64,000 bases of DNA from Jatrophihabitans sp. GTDB taxonomy: Bacteria > Actinomycetota > Actinomycetes > Mycobacteriales > Jatrophihabitantaceae. A model generated the notes under the pieces. The model saw only the letters and a program-made list of their open reading frames with translations. It was not told where the DNA came from and did no database searches. Positions 53,644-62,800 of this stretch are shown in pieces. The stretch lies in contig DASWNX010000021.1 in the NCBI GenBank assembly GCA_036399055.1, forward strand, positions 96,841 through 160,840, given 5' to 3'. Numbering within the stretch: position 1 is the stretch's first letter; each line of letters starts with the position of its first letter. A program made the position numbers and the translations under genes.

Positions 53644-54093
53644 ATGCGGATCTTGCTGGCCAGCTCCACCGGCGGCCATCTCGGGCAGCTTGACGCCTTG
53701 CGCCCGTGGTGGTCTGAGCACGAGCGGCACTGGATCACCTTCGACAAGCCCGACGCCCGGTCGATGCTGGTCGGCGAGGAGATCACCTGGGCCTACCACC
53801 CGACGACCCGCAACATCCCGAACCTGATCCGCAACTTCGGGGTCGCCTGGAAGGCGCTGCGCCGGTTCCGGCCGGAAGTCGTCGTCTCGACCGGGGCAGC
53901 CGTAGCGGTGCCGGTCTTCTACCTCGCGCGGCTGATGGGCATCCGCACCGTCTATGTCGAGGTCTATGACCGCATCGACACCGCGACCCTGACCGGCCGG
54001 CTGTGCCGGCCGGTGTCAGACCTGTTCCTGGTGCAGTGGGACGAGCAGCTCAAGCTCTATCCCAACGCCACCCTGATCGGCCAGCTGCTGTGA
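53644..54093 (+). CDS. Alg14/PssD-type glycosyltransferase subunit
   Basis: 149 residues. The membrane-associated half of a split GT28-like transferase: MRILLASSTGGHLGQL glycine-rich start, VVVSTGAAVAVPVFYLAR, and YVEVYDRIDTATLTGRL. It pairs with the next gene. The ATG at 53644 lies 9 nt from AGGAAG; a TTG at 53635 overlapping the previous stop is an alternative. Confidence 0.87.
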   Translation: MRILLASSTGGHLGQLDALRPWWSEHERHWITFDKPDARSMLVGEEITWAYHPTTRNIPNLIRNFGVAWKALRRFRPEVVVSTGAAVAVPVFYLARLMGIRTVYVEVYDRIDTATLTGRLCRPVSDLFLVQWDEQLKLYPNATLIGQLL

Positions 54094-54641
54094 GCACGGC
54101 GCGCCCGCTCAACGGCGTGGTCACCGTCGGCACCGACCACCACCGGTTCGACCGGCTGATGGACTGGCTGGAACGCTGGGACGCTGGCAACCCCGGCGCG
54201 GTGCGCTGGATCGTGCAGCACGGCTCGAGCCGGCCGATGAGCGGCGCCGACGGGTTCGCCATGACCTCGCGCGCCGAGCTGCTCGAGTTGTTGCGGGCCG
54301 CCGACGTGGTGGTGACCCAGGGCGGTCCGGGCGGCATCATGGACAGCCGGGAGTGCGGCACGATTCCGATCGTGGTGCCCCGGCTGGCCCGGCTCGACGA
54401 GGTGGTCGATGACCATCAGGTGGCCTTCGTCCGGCAGCTGGCCCGCGACGGCCGGCTGATCGCCGCCCAGTCCGAGACCGAGCTGCACGCCGCACTCGAT
54501 CGGGCGGTGCTCGATCCAGCGGCCCTGTCGGTCGGCGCTGACACCAGCGACGTGAGCCAGACGGTGGCGCGCTTCGCCGCGGCTGTCTCTCAGTTGCTGG
54601 CGAGCAAGCCGGCCCGCCTCAGCAGGCGCGCGGTCCGCTGA
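54090..54641 (+). CDS. Alg13/PssE-type glycosyltransferase subunit
   Basis: 183 residues. The catalytic half of the split transferase: VTVGTDHHRFDRLMDWLE, VVVTQGGPGGIMDSRECG and TIPIVVPRLARLDEVVDDHQ form the nucleotide-sugar binding part. GTG 54090 overlaps the stop of the Alg14-type gene (GTGA). Together they likely add a glucuronosyl- or other sugar residue to the lipid-linked unit. Confidence 0.87.
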   Translation: MSTARPLNGVVTVGTDHHRFDRLMDWLERWDAGNPGAVRWIVQHGSSRPMSGADGFAMTSRAELLELLRAADVVVTQGGPGGIMDSRECGTIPIVVPRLARLDEVVDDHQVAFVRQLARDGRLIAAQSETELHAALDRAVLDPAALSVGADTSDVSQTVARFAAAVSQLLASKPARLSRRAVR

Positions 54642-54659
54642 GCTGAGGCGCGCCCACGC

Positions 54660-54735
54660 GGGTCAGACTCGGGCAGGCGCCGGGTCAGACTCGGGCAGCA
54701 CGCCGGGGCAGGCACCGGGTCAGGATCGGGCAGCC
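54660..54735. repeat. Degenerate tandem repeat across the polymerase stop codon
   Basis: Three related units of GGGTCAGACTCGGGCAG / GGGTCAGGATCGGGCAG, the last one containing the stop of the minus-strand polymerase gene (54720-54722). Confidence 0.8.
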
Positions 54736-56021
54736 AGCTGCCGCGACGCCGAGCCGGCAGGGGCTGCGCGGCGCGCGGCGGCGGCCACCTCACCTCGGTA
54801 GGTCCGCAGCGCCATCGCGGCCGCGGCCATCACCACCGTCAGCTGGAGGCCGTCATAGCCGTAGTAGAAGAACGTGGCGAAGGCGACGAACAGCGTCGCG
54901 TGCACCCACAGGTCGGCCTGGCTGCGGGCCTGCCAGCTCTGCAGCACGACCAGGGCGAACCAGCCGAGAAAGAGGGCCAGCGCCACGAAGCCATAGCTGA
55001 ACATGACGTTCCACACCTGCCCCTGGGTGCCGATGGACACATCCAAGGTCTGGGACGGCTGCGGCGCGCCGTGGCCGAAGACCGGCGAGTCCACCGCCCC
55101 GTCGAACGCCTCCCGGTAGATGGTCGCCCGGCCCAGGTTGGTGCGGCTGTAATGCAGCCGCTCCTGCAGCCTGGCCACCACGCCGACCGACACCGCCACG
55201 GTCAGGCCCACCGAGGCTCCGCCCAGCACCACCGACAGCGGCAGCAACCGGCCACGCAAGGCCAACCGGATCGAGGCGTAGGCCAACACCAGCCCCAGGG
55301 CCAGGAACATCCCCCGGTTCAGGGTCGCGAACGCCGGCACGAGAGCCGCGGCCAGCAGCGCCGCTATCGCCAGCCGCGCGGCTGGGCGCCGGAAGGTCAT
55401 GATCGCGGCCACCATCAGCGGCGCCAGCAGAGCGACGTTGCATCCCCAGCTGTTGGTGTAGGGAAACGGAGCGCTCGGACGGTAGAAGGTGCGCGGCGAG
55501 CCGTAGGGCCGTTGCACCTCGGCGAAGGACGGGTGCACCAGGGTGCGCACGTACTCGTTGTTGGCGATATTCGCCGGCAGCAGGGATTGCATCGGGGTCG
55601 AGAAGTCCCCGCGCGGCGCCAGCACCCCCAGGTAGCCGCCGATGACCACGACGGCGAAGAACAGCACCAGGGCGCGCAGCACCGTGCGGTTGCTCAGCTG
55701 GTCCCGGCCGTTGTAGATGTAGAGAAAGACGATGCTGGAGCCGACGTAGTTGCCCATCCGGACGCTGAAGCCGATCAGGCGCGATCCGGAGGTCAGCGTG
55801 AGCGCGGCCACGCAGGCCCACACCACGAAGCCGATCCACAACCAGAACGCCGCCGGCACCTCGACGTTCCTGCGCTGGATCAGCAGCAGGAACATCGGGA
55901 TGGCGATGAGGATCACCGCGAACGCGCCCAGGCCCAGCAACCACCAGACCGGGAAGCCGGCGAACAGCGCGTACACCGGCCACGCCGGAAGCTGCCGCGT
56001 TCGGGCGAGCGGCCTGCTCAT
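54720..56021 (-). CDS. O-antigen ligase/polymerase-like membrane protein
   Basis: 433 residues with about 11 TM helices and a large extracytoplasmic loop (about 165-225) carrying NIANNEYVRTLVHPSFAEVQRPYGSPRTFY, then SRTNLGRATIYREAF, as expected of Wzy/WaaL proteins. It would polymerise or ligate repeat units outside the membrane. ATG 56021 begins 2 nt after the GT2 stop; the longer frame to 56153 overlaps GT2 and is not supported. Confidence 0.87.
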   Translation of the reverse strand: MSRPLARTRQLPAWPVYALFAGFPVWWLLGLGAFAVILIAIPMFLLLIQRRNVEVPAAFWLWIGFVVWACVAALTLTSGSRLIGFSVRMGNYVGSSIVFLYIYNGRDQLSNRTVLRALVLFFAVVVIGGYLGVLAPRGDFSTPMQSLLPANIANNEYVRTLVHPSFAEVQRPYGSPRTFYRPSAPFPYTNSWGCNVALLAPLMVAAIMTFRRPAARLAIAALLAAALVPAFATLNRGMFLALGLVLAYASIRLALRGRLLPLSVVLGGASVGLTVAVSVGVVARLQERLHYSRTNLGRATIYREAFDGAVDSPVFGHGAPQPSQTLDVSIGTQGQVWNVMFSYGFVALALFLGWFALVVLQSWQARSQADLWVHATLFVAFATFFYYGYDGLQLTVVMAAAAMALRTYRGEVAAAARRAAPAGSASRQLAARS

Positions 56022-56023
56022 GC

Positions 56024-56977
56024 TCAGATCCCGCGACCGAACCGGCGGGCTGTGGCCAGCACCCGGTCGGCGCTGGCCAGGCGGCTGGCCACCACCAGAG
56101 CCGCGTAACTCTGCCGGGCGCGGCGCGACTTGCGCAGTGACCGCAGCGCCCACTTCGCCGCCGAGGCGCGATTTCCCAATGCCGCGTGGGAGAACGCGAT
56201 CTGGCCTTCGATCCGGGCCAGGCCGGCCGGGTCCTGCGCGAACTCCGGCACCCGCTCAAGCAGGTAGGTCAGAGCGTCGTTGATGGTCTGCCAGCGGCTG
56301 GCGAAGAAGGACGAGTCATGCAGGTACACCCGCGACTGGGCCTGCTCGACGCAGACGATCGGGCCCTGCCGAGCTGCTCGCAACAGCAGCTCGTAGTCCT
56401 CGGCGTAGCTGCCCGGCAGCTGCTCGTCGACCAGGCCGATCACGCTGAGAAGCTCGGCGCGAGGGATGAGGTAGGTGGAGGCGTTGGCCTCGATGTGCCG
56501 GTCGTTGAGCAGGTCGGCGAACGTCAGAGCGGGCAAGGAGGCCAACCGGGGGATGTCTTTGCCCCGGTAGTGGTAGACGAAACCTGATGCCGCCGCGGAA
56601 GCCTCGGGGTGCTTGCGCAGCAGGTCGACCTGGGCGCGCAGCTTTCCGGGCAGCCATTCGTCATCGTCGTCACAGGAGCCCACCAGCTCACCCGTGGCGG
56701 CCACGTAGCCGGTGTTGCGGTTACCCGCCAGGCCGGGAGTCCGGTTGTTCACCAGCACCCGCACCGTGCGCCCGTCGCGGAGGGCGACCTCCGGCATGAC
56801 CGGCTCGGTGCCGTCATAGACGATCAGGCACTCGATGTCGCCCGGGTAATCCTGATCGATCACCGACTGGACGGCGCGAATCAGCAATTGCGGGCGGTTC
56901 ATGGTGGGCACGACCGCGGTGACCAACGGCCACACGGTCGCATCAGCTCGCCAGTCGGACATGCTCGTCAACGCCAT
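56024..56977 (-). CDS. GT2-family glycosyltransferase
   Basis: 317 residues. GT-A fold: VTAVVPTMNRPQLLIRAVQSVIDQ at the N-terminus, the metal-binding SCDDDDEW (DXD region), and GSYAEDYELLLRAARQG with the catalytic acidic residue; a helical tail follows. Transfers a sugar to the repeat unit; donor unknown. ATG 56977 has GAAGG 8 nt upstream and overlaps the GH16 gene by 10 nt; ATG 56962 is an alternative. Confidence 0.9.
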   Translation of the reverse strand: MALTSMSDWRADATVWPLVTAVVPTMNRPQLLIRAVQSVIDQDYPGDIECLIVYDGTEPVMPEVALRDGRTVRVLVNNRTPGLAGNRNTGYVAATGELVGSCDDDDEWLPGKLRAQVDLLRKHPEASAAASGFVYHYRGKDIPRLASLPALTFADLLNDRHIEANASTYLIPRAELLSVIGLVDEQLPGSYAEDYELLLRAARQGPIVCVEQAQSRVYLHDSSFFASRWQTINDALTYLLERVPEFAQDPAGLARIEGQIAFSHAALGNRASAAKWALRSLRKSRRARQSYAALVVASRLASADRVLATARRFGRGI

Positions 56978-57891
56978 TGAGACACCTTCACCCAGTCCAC
57001 CACCATGTCAGCCGGAAGTCCGGTCTCGGAGTTCGGGCTGCCGGGCCAGCGGCCGCCCACCGCGAGGTTGAGCCGGAGGAAGAACTCGCCGGCGAAAGCC
57101 TCGTCTATCCAGGGCGCGTTCGCCCGGTCGCGTTCAAAGGTCAACTGCCCGTCGACGTACCACCGCACCACGCCGGACTGCCATTCCGCGGCGTAGGTGT
57201 GGAACCCGCTCGCCGGACCGCCCTTGACCGGGGCGGAGTAGGACTGCTTGGCGAAGGTGCCCTTTCCGTCGTACCACAACGTGTGGTGCACCGACCCGGC
57301 TTCGGGGTCCTGGCTGTCCCCGGTGCCGATCGCCTCCATGATGTCGAGCTCGCCGTCGCCGGAGCCGTTGGCCGGACGCATCCAGAACGCCGGCCACAGT
57401 CCCTTGGACTTGCCGGCGGCCAGCGGCAGCTTGGCCCTCATCTCGAAACGGCCGTGGTGCCAGGCAGCTTTGCCTTCGGTGCTCAGCATCGCCGAGGTGT
57501 AGGAACGGCCACGGGGAAAGCGGGAGTCCTTGTCGCCGCAGATCACCGGTGGATTCTCCCGGGCGGCCCGCAGGGTGAGCATGCCCCCGGCCACCTCGAC
57601 GTTCTTCGAACGCTTCATCAGGCAGGCCAGCTCCAGATTTCCTTCTCCGAAAGTGGAATGGTCCTCAGCGTTCCACTTGGACTCATCCAGGGTTGATCCG
57701 TTGAAGTCATCAGACCAGACCAACTGCCAGCTCGCCTTGGAATCCTGACCGAACACCGCCGCCGCAGTGACCGTCGCGGCCAGGGCGAGCAGGGCCAGAA
57801 CTGCCACGGCCAACCAGCGGCCGGGCTTGCCGCGGCTGGGCGCGGGCGCCTCGGGAGCGCTGTCGTGCTGTGCTGATCTCAGATCATCCAT
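56968..57891 (-). CDS. Glycoside hydrolase family 16, membrane-anchored
   Basis: 307 residues. N-terminal TM anchor (about 26-47), then a GH16 beta-jelly-roll with the catalytic GELDIMEAIG (E..D..E). GH16 enzymes cut beta-1,3/1,4-glucans or galactans; specificity is not evident. Located outside the cell, directly before GT2 in the same operon, so it may trim the polymer the locus makes. Confidence 0.92.
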   Translation of the reverse strand: MDDLRSAQHDSAPEAPAPSRGKPGRWLAVAVLALLALAATVTAAAVFGQDSKASWQLVWSDDFNGSTLDESKWNAEDHSTFGEGNLELACLMKRSKNVEVAGGMLTLRAARENPPVICGDKDSRFPRGRSYTSAMLSTEGKAAWHHGRFEMRAKLPLAAGKSKGLWPAFWMRPANGSGDGELDIMEAIGTGDSQDPEAGSVHHTLWYDGKGTFAKQSYSAPVKGGPASGFHTYAAEWQSGVVRWYVDGQLTFERDRANAPWIDEAFAGEFFLRLNLAVGGRWPGSPNSETGLPADMVVDWVKVSQWR

Positions 57892-57987
57892 GTAAACGAC
57901 TCTGCCCCCGTGGGCCCGGTCCTTGGATCGCGGACCGGGACCACGGAAGCATATGTCAGCAGCTAGATCGCTGTTAGCCGCGGCTCG

Positions 57988-59475
57988 CTAGCCCAGCTGG
58001 TAAACCCGCACGTAGTCGATGACGAAGTCACTGGCGCCGAGCGGGGCGCCCTTGACCGGCAGTCCGTACCAGTTCGGCATGCTGCCACCGACCTGCAGGT
58101 TCAGCCGGATGTTCATCGGCTCGTTGAAGCTCGGGTCGAGCCAGGTGAGCTGCGACTGGGTCTTGGAGAACACCAGCCGGCCGTCGACGTACCACTTCAT
58201 GTAGCCGGGCTGACGGTCCACCGCGTAGGTGTGCCAGGTGCTGGTGTTGCCGCTGGGCAGGGTGTCCTCGTGCCCGGCCTTGGCCAGGTCGCCGTTGGTG
58301 GACTGGTGGACCGTCTGCACGGTCTGGTTCACCCGGCCGCCGACGGCCTCCATGATGTCGAGCTCACCGAGGGTGGTGTTGTTGCGCAACCAGAAGGCCG
58401 GCCACATTCCCTGGGCGGTGGGCAGCTTGGCGCGCATCTCGAAGCGGCCGTACTTCCAGGACCCGCGACCGATGGTGTCGAGGTAGCCGGAGGTGTACTG
58501 CCGGGTCGTGCTGCCGACGGTGTAGGTCTCGTTGATCGCCCGCATGGTCAGGGCGCCGCCGCTGACGAAGACGTTGTCCGACCGCGAGGTGACGATCGAC
58601 TCCTCGTTGCGTGCCCAGGAGTTGTTGCGGACGTTCCACTTGGTGCGGTCGATGCTGTTGAAGTCATCGTTGAAGACCAGCCGGTACCCGCTGGGAGCGG
58701 GAGCCGAGGTGGTCGGGGCCGGGGCCGGAGCCGAGGTGGTCGGAGCAGGGGCCGGAGCCGAGGTCGTCGGAGCCGGAGCCGGAGCCGAGGTCGTCGGAGC
58801 CGGAGCCGAGGTGGTCGGAGCCGGGGCCGGAGCCGAGGTGGTCGGCGCAGGAGCCGGCTTCTTCACCGGAGCGGGCTGGACCGGCTGGGACAGCAGCACC
58901 AGGCTGGGCTCGCTGACCAGCAGGCTCTTACCGCGGGGCAGGGACCAGGCGAGGATGTTGAAGTCGATCGTGCTCTGGTTCGCCTTGGCGGTGTAGTTGG
59001 CGCTGACCTTCACCCAGCCGGTGGTCCGCAGCCAGGCGCTGGCGCGGTTCTCCCCGCGGTACAGCAGGCGCTGGTACTCCATCATGCGTGCCGCCGCGGT
59101 GAGGCCAGGCGCGTCCGTCCGGATCCAGGCGCTGGCCTGGTAGGTCGCGCCGGCCTGGGTCGCGCGCACGGTGTTCACCTTGTCGTTGAGCGCCAGGGTG
59201 AGCGGGGCGGCGGTCTCGTTGCGCAGCCGGATCGCGCGGTGCCCGTCGTGGCCCGCGACGATGGCCAGCGAGCCGCCCGAGCGGGTGAACCAGCCGGCGG
59301 TGCCATTGCTCAGCGTGGGGTTGGCGACCAGGTTGACGGTGGAGGCGCTGGCCACCGCGGTCGTCGAGGACAGGTTCAGCGCGGTCACCGCGCCGGCGCC
59401 GACCAGGGCAACCAGTGACGCGCCGACCCAGGACCTTGTGTATGCGCTCTTACGAGCACTGTGGTGGCGACGCAT
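57988..59475 (-). CDS. Secreted GH16 glycoside hydrolase with N-terminal carbohydrate-binding-like domain
   Basis: 495 residues. Signal peptide (about 1-42); a beta-sandwich domain (about 45-200, NLVANPTLSNGTAGWFTRSGG) resembling carbohydrate-binding modules; an APAPTTS repeat linker (about 206-262); GH16 domain (about 265-495) with catalytic GELDIMEAVGG. Together with the anchored GH16 next door it gives one free and one membrane-held form. Confidence 0.92.
   Translation of the reverse strand: MRRHHSARKSAYTRSWVGASLVALVGAGAVTALNLSSTTAVASASTVNLVANPTLSNGTAGWFTRSGGSLAIVAGHDGHRAIRLRNETAAPLTLALNDKVNTVRATQAGATYQASAWIRTDAPGLTAAARMMEYQRLLYRGENRASAWLRTTGWVKVSANYTAKANQSTIDFNILAWSLPRGKSLLVSEPSLVLLSQPVQPAPVKKPAPAPTTSAPAPAPTTSAPAPTTSAPAPAPTTSAPAPAPTTSAPAPAPTTSAPAPSGYRLVFNDDFNSIDRTKWNVRNNSWARNEESIVTSRSDNVFVSGGALTMRAINETYTVGSTTRQYTSGYLDTIGRGSWKYGRFEMRAKLPTAQGMWPAFWLRNNTTLGELDIMEAVGGRVNQTVQTVHQSTNGDLAKAGHEDTLPSGNTSTWHTYAVDRQPGYMKWYVDGRLVFSKTQSQLTWLDPSFNEPMNIRLNLQVGGSMPNWYGLPVKGAPLGASDFVIDYVRVYQLG
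58695..58860. repeat. Tandem repeats encoding the APAPTTS linker
   Basis: Six or more near-identical units built from GGAGCCGAGGTGGTCGG and GGAGCCGGGGCCGGAGCC-type blocks, in frame, encoding the linker of the secreted GH16. Confidence 0.9.
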
Positions 59476-59759
59476 GATTACTCCTAGTAGTCGGTTAACG
59501 CCCTTATCGTCAGCGCCCCCGCCAAGCTGAGTGGTTACCGTACGTGTTTTTCAAACCACTGTCAGTACCTGAAAGTAATCAAGGGTGTGCCGATACAGCC
59601 CGTCATCTCTGGGACCAGGGCCTCGTAGCCGCCACCACGCGGGGCTTTACCAGCTAATTCATGATCGCGTGGAAATTTCTCGACATTTATGAAAATTAAT
59701 TACTTACAGTGATGTAACTAGGACTTTACATGCCGTGATCGGGGTAGACCTCACACGCG

Positions 59760-59796
59760 GCAAAGCCCCTCCTGAGGTACTCAGGAGGGGCTTTGC
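59760..59796. terminator. Strong 16-bp hairpin downstream of the large exoprotein gene
   Basis: GCAAAGCCCCTCCTGA and TCAGGAGGGGCTTTGC are perfectly complementary around a GGTAC loop, 36 nt after the stop of the minus-strand exoprotein gene. It separates that gene from the GH16 gene. The AT-rich stretch on its left (59476-59759) should hold the GH16 promoter; no ORF is seen there. Confidence 0.85.
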
Positions 59797-59831
59797 GGCC
59801 ATGGCTTTCGACGCTCGCGGCGCCGACGGGG

Positions 59832-62800
59832 TTACGGGGCGCTAGGGGCGTCCCACACGGCGAGATCGTCCAGGGAGACCGACTTGGCGCCCACGTTCGT
59901 CCCCCCGCGCACCACGGACAGGAACAGCTGCCCCGCGGCCGTCACGCCGGTGTCGGTGTTGGTCGACTTCCACGCCACCGGCTCGGCGGCCCCATCGGCC
60001 CAGATCTTGAACTGGATCGTTGAACCGCTCACCCGCAACCGCAGCCACTGCTTGCCAGTCGTCACAGCCTGAGCGCCGGCCACCGACTGCACCGTGCTGG
60101 TCACGCTGTTGACGTTCTTCTGCACCGTCACCGTCGCCGAGTTCGACTGCAACTGCAGCCCATAGCCATTGCGCGGCCGGTAACCGTTCTGCCACCCACC
60201 CCAACCCCGCAGATACACGCTCAGGTAACTCAACGCGGTGTTCGAGGACCAGGTGTAAGAAGTCAACACCTCACTGTCCGCCTGGACGGCCAAGCCGGTC
60301 AGTTGAGCCCGGCTGTACGCCCCGGACACATCCTCGACCGCCAGCCGGCCGGCCCCGCCCTGGATGTCGACGGCCCCGCTGCCCGCGGTAGCCGTCCAGG
60401 AGGGCGCCCACGGCGCACCGTCTGCGCCGCTGAAGGCGTCGGTGAACACCGGCGGGATCTCGGTCAGGGTGGTCACCGACACCGGGGCGCTGTCGGCTCC
60501 GACATTGCCCGCCGCGTCCACCGCCCGGACGGTGTAGCTGTAGGTGGCGCCGGGAGTAAGGCCGGTGTCGGTGAAGCTCAGCTCAGCGCTCTGGCCGACC
60601 TGCGTGCCGTCGCGCAGCACCTGGTACCCCGTCACCCCGCGATCGTCGGCAGCCGCAGTCCAGGCCAGCGTCGCGGCCGTGGTGGTCACCCCGGTGCTGC
60701 TCGGCGCGCCGGGCGCGCCGGGCGCGGTGGTGTCAGCCGGCACGTTCACGCTCACGCTCGCCGAGGTCGCGGTGTTGCCCGCGGCGTCACGTGCTCGCGC
60801 CTGCAAGGTGTGACTGCCCACCGCGGTGGCCGACCAGGTGAAGCTGTACGGCGCGGTCGTCGAGCTGGCCACCACCGTGCCGTCGACCAGCAGGTCCACC
60901 CCCGCCACGCCGGTGTCGTCAGAAGCGGTGGCCGTGACAGTGGTCGGGCCGTACACCGACGCGCCATCGGCCGGGCTGGTGATCGCCGCCGTCGGGGCGG
61001 TGGTGTCCGGCGGCAGCACGCTCAGCTTCGCCGAGGTGGCCGACCGGTTGCCGCCGTTGTCGACAGCCCGCACCCAGTAGTTCGCGGGCACCGAGCCGGT
61101 GGTGTCGATGTATGACAGGCCGGTGGTGGAGATGATCACCCGGTCATCGCGCAACACCTCGTAGCGCACCGATCCGGAGTTGTCGCTAGCGGCGTCCCAG
61201 CTGAGCTTGAGCCCGGTCGTGGCGGTGCTGGAGCGCAGGTTGGCCGGTGTGGTCGGCGCGGTCGAGTCGCGCTGGCAGAACTTGCCGAAGCCGCCGAGCC
61301 ACTGGTAACCGGAGCCCTGGTAGGAGCCCTGCTTGAAGTCGCCGCCGAACCACAGGCAGCCGTTGGAGTCAGGCGTCAACTCCCACCCGCCGATCCCGGA
61401 CCGGGTGTCCAGCCCGCTGGGGTAGAACTCGGGCAGGTACTCCCCGGTCTGGGCATCCCAGGCGCCGATGTACTTGATGTTGTGGACGTCGGCGGCGGTC
61501 GGGATCGTGTTGCTGTAGTCGAACGTGCCGGAGTAGCTGTAGTTGCCGCAGTGGCAGCTGGCGTAGAGCACGCCGTTGGAGATCCCGATGGTCTGGAGGT
61601 CCCCGCCGGACCGGGTGATGTGCGAGCTCTGGCGGGCGAAGGTGTCACGGGCGTACCGACTGAGGATGTGCTGAGAGCCGCCCACCCAGACGCCGTCGCC
61701 GTCTTCCTTGATGGCCTGCTGGTAGGTGTTGTCACCGGAGCCGAGGCTCGGCTGGTACTGCGCCAGGCCGGGAACCGACGCGGCGCCGGTGGCGGTGCTG
61801 ATGACGCCGACGTTGGGCGAGGCCACCCCGTTGACGTTGTTGAAGTAGCCGCTGAAGTAGACCCGGTCACCCTGGGCGCTGGCGTCGAGCTCGATGACCG
61901 AGCCGTCGAAGTTGGGCTTCCAGGCGCCGTCGGGCATGCCGTCAGAGACCCGCAGCCGAGCCGCGCGGCCGACCGTGACAGGGCCCTTGACCGGCACGCC
62001 GCCGGTGACCCGGTTGAACCGGCCGCCGATGTAGAGGTAGCCGTCCTGGTAGTCGATGGCCTTGACCTGCGCGCCGGCGCCGATCTCGGTGGTGACGAAG
62101 TCGACCGTCGCGGTCCAGCCTGCGACCGTCGCGCCGGTGATCGGGTCGAGCTCGGTGAGCCCGTTCACGCCGGCGACGCCGTTGACCATGGTGAACTCGC
62201 CGCCGACCACCAGCTTGCCGTCCGGAGTGGCCTGCAGGTCCCACACCATGCCGTTGAGACTCGGCCGGAAGCTGGACAGCCAGGCGCCGGTGTTGACGTC
62301 GAAGCCGGCCAGCCAGGGCTGGGCGATCGAATCGGCCGCTGCCGGGTTGGCGCCCTTCTGGACCTTCTGGAAGCCGCCGCCGACGTACATGACATCGCCG
62401 ATCTGGGCGAAGGTCTCGACCTCCATGTTCAGCTCGCTGACCGCGCCGGCGATGCCGGTGACACCCCAGGGGGTGTTGGGCGAGGTCGTCGAGGAGACCA
62501 TCGGGCGCACCGTGCTGGCCGGCAGCCCCTGATCCGGGATCGGCTGGAAGCCGGCCGTGGTCAGCTTCGGCCGGAGGAACACCTGGGTGAACGGCAGCGC
62601 CGACTTCTCACTGGCGTACTGCCAGAGGTAGCTGGTGGCGTTGTTCTGGCCGGCGATCGTGTTGCCGTAGGACCAGCCCATCTTGTAGTTGTGGGTCGAG
62701 GACTCGCTGGTGGTCAGCCGCAGCAGGCCCTGCTCTTTGCTGCTGCTGGCCCACGACTGGGTGTTGCCGCCTCCGTAGCTGGCGCCGTTGATCTTCATGC

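Noticed and set aside
58695-58860. Repeats resembling a small CRISPR-like array
   Set aside because: They are in frame, have no spacers of constant length, and encode the APAPTTS linker of GH16.
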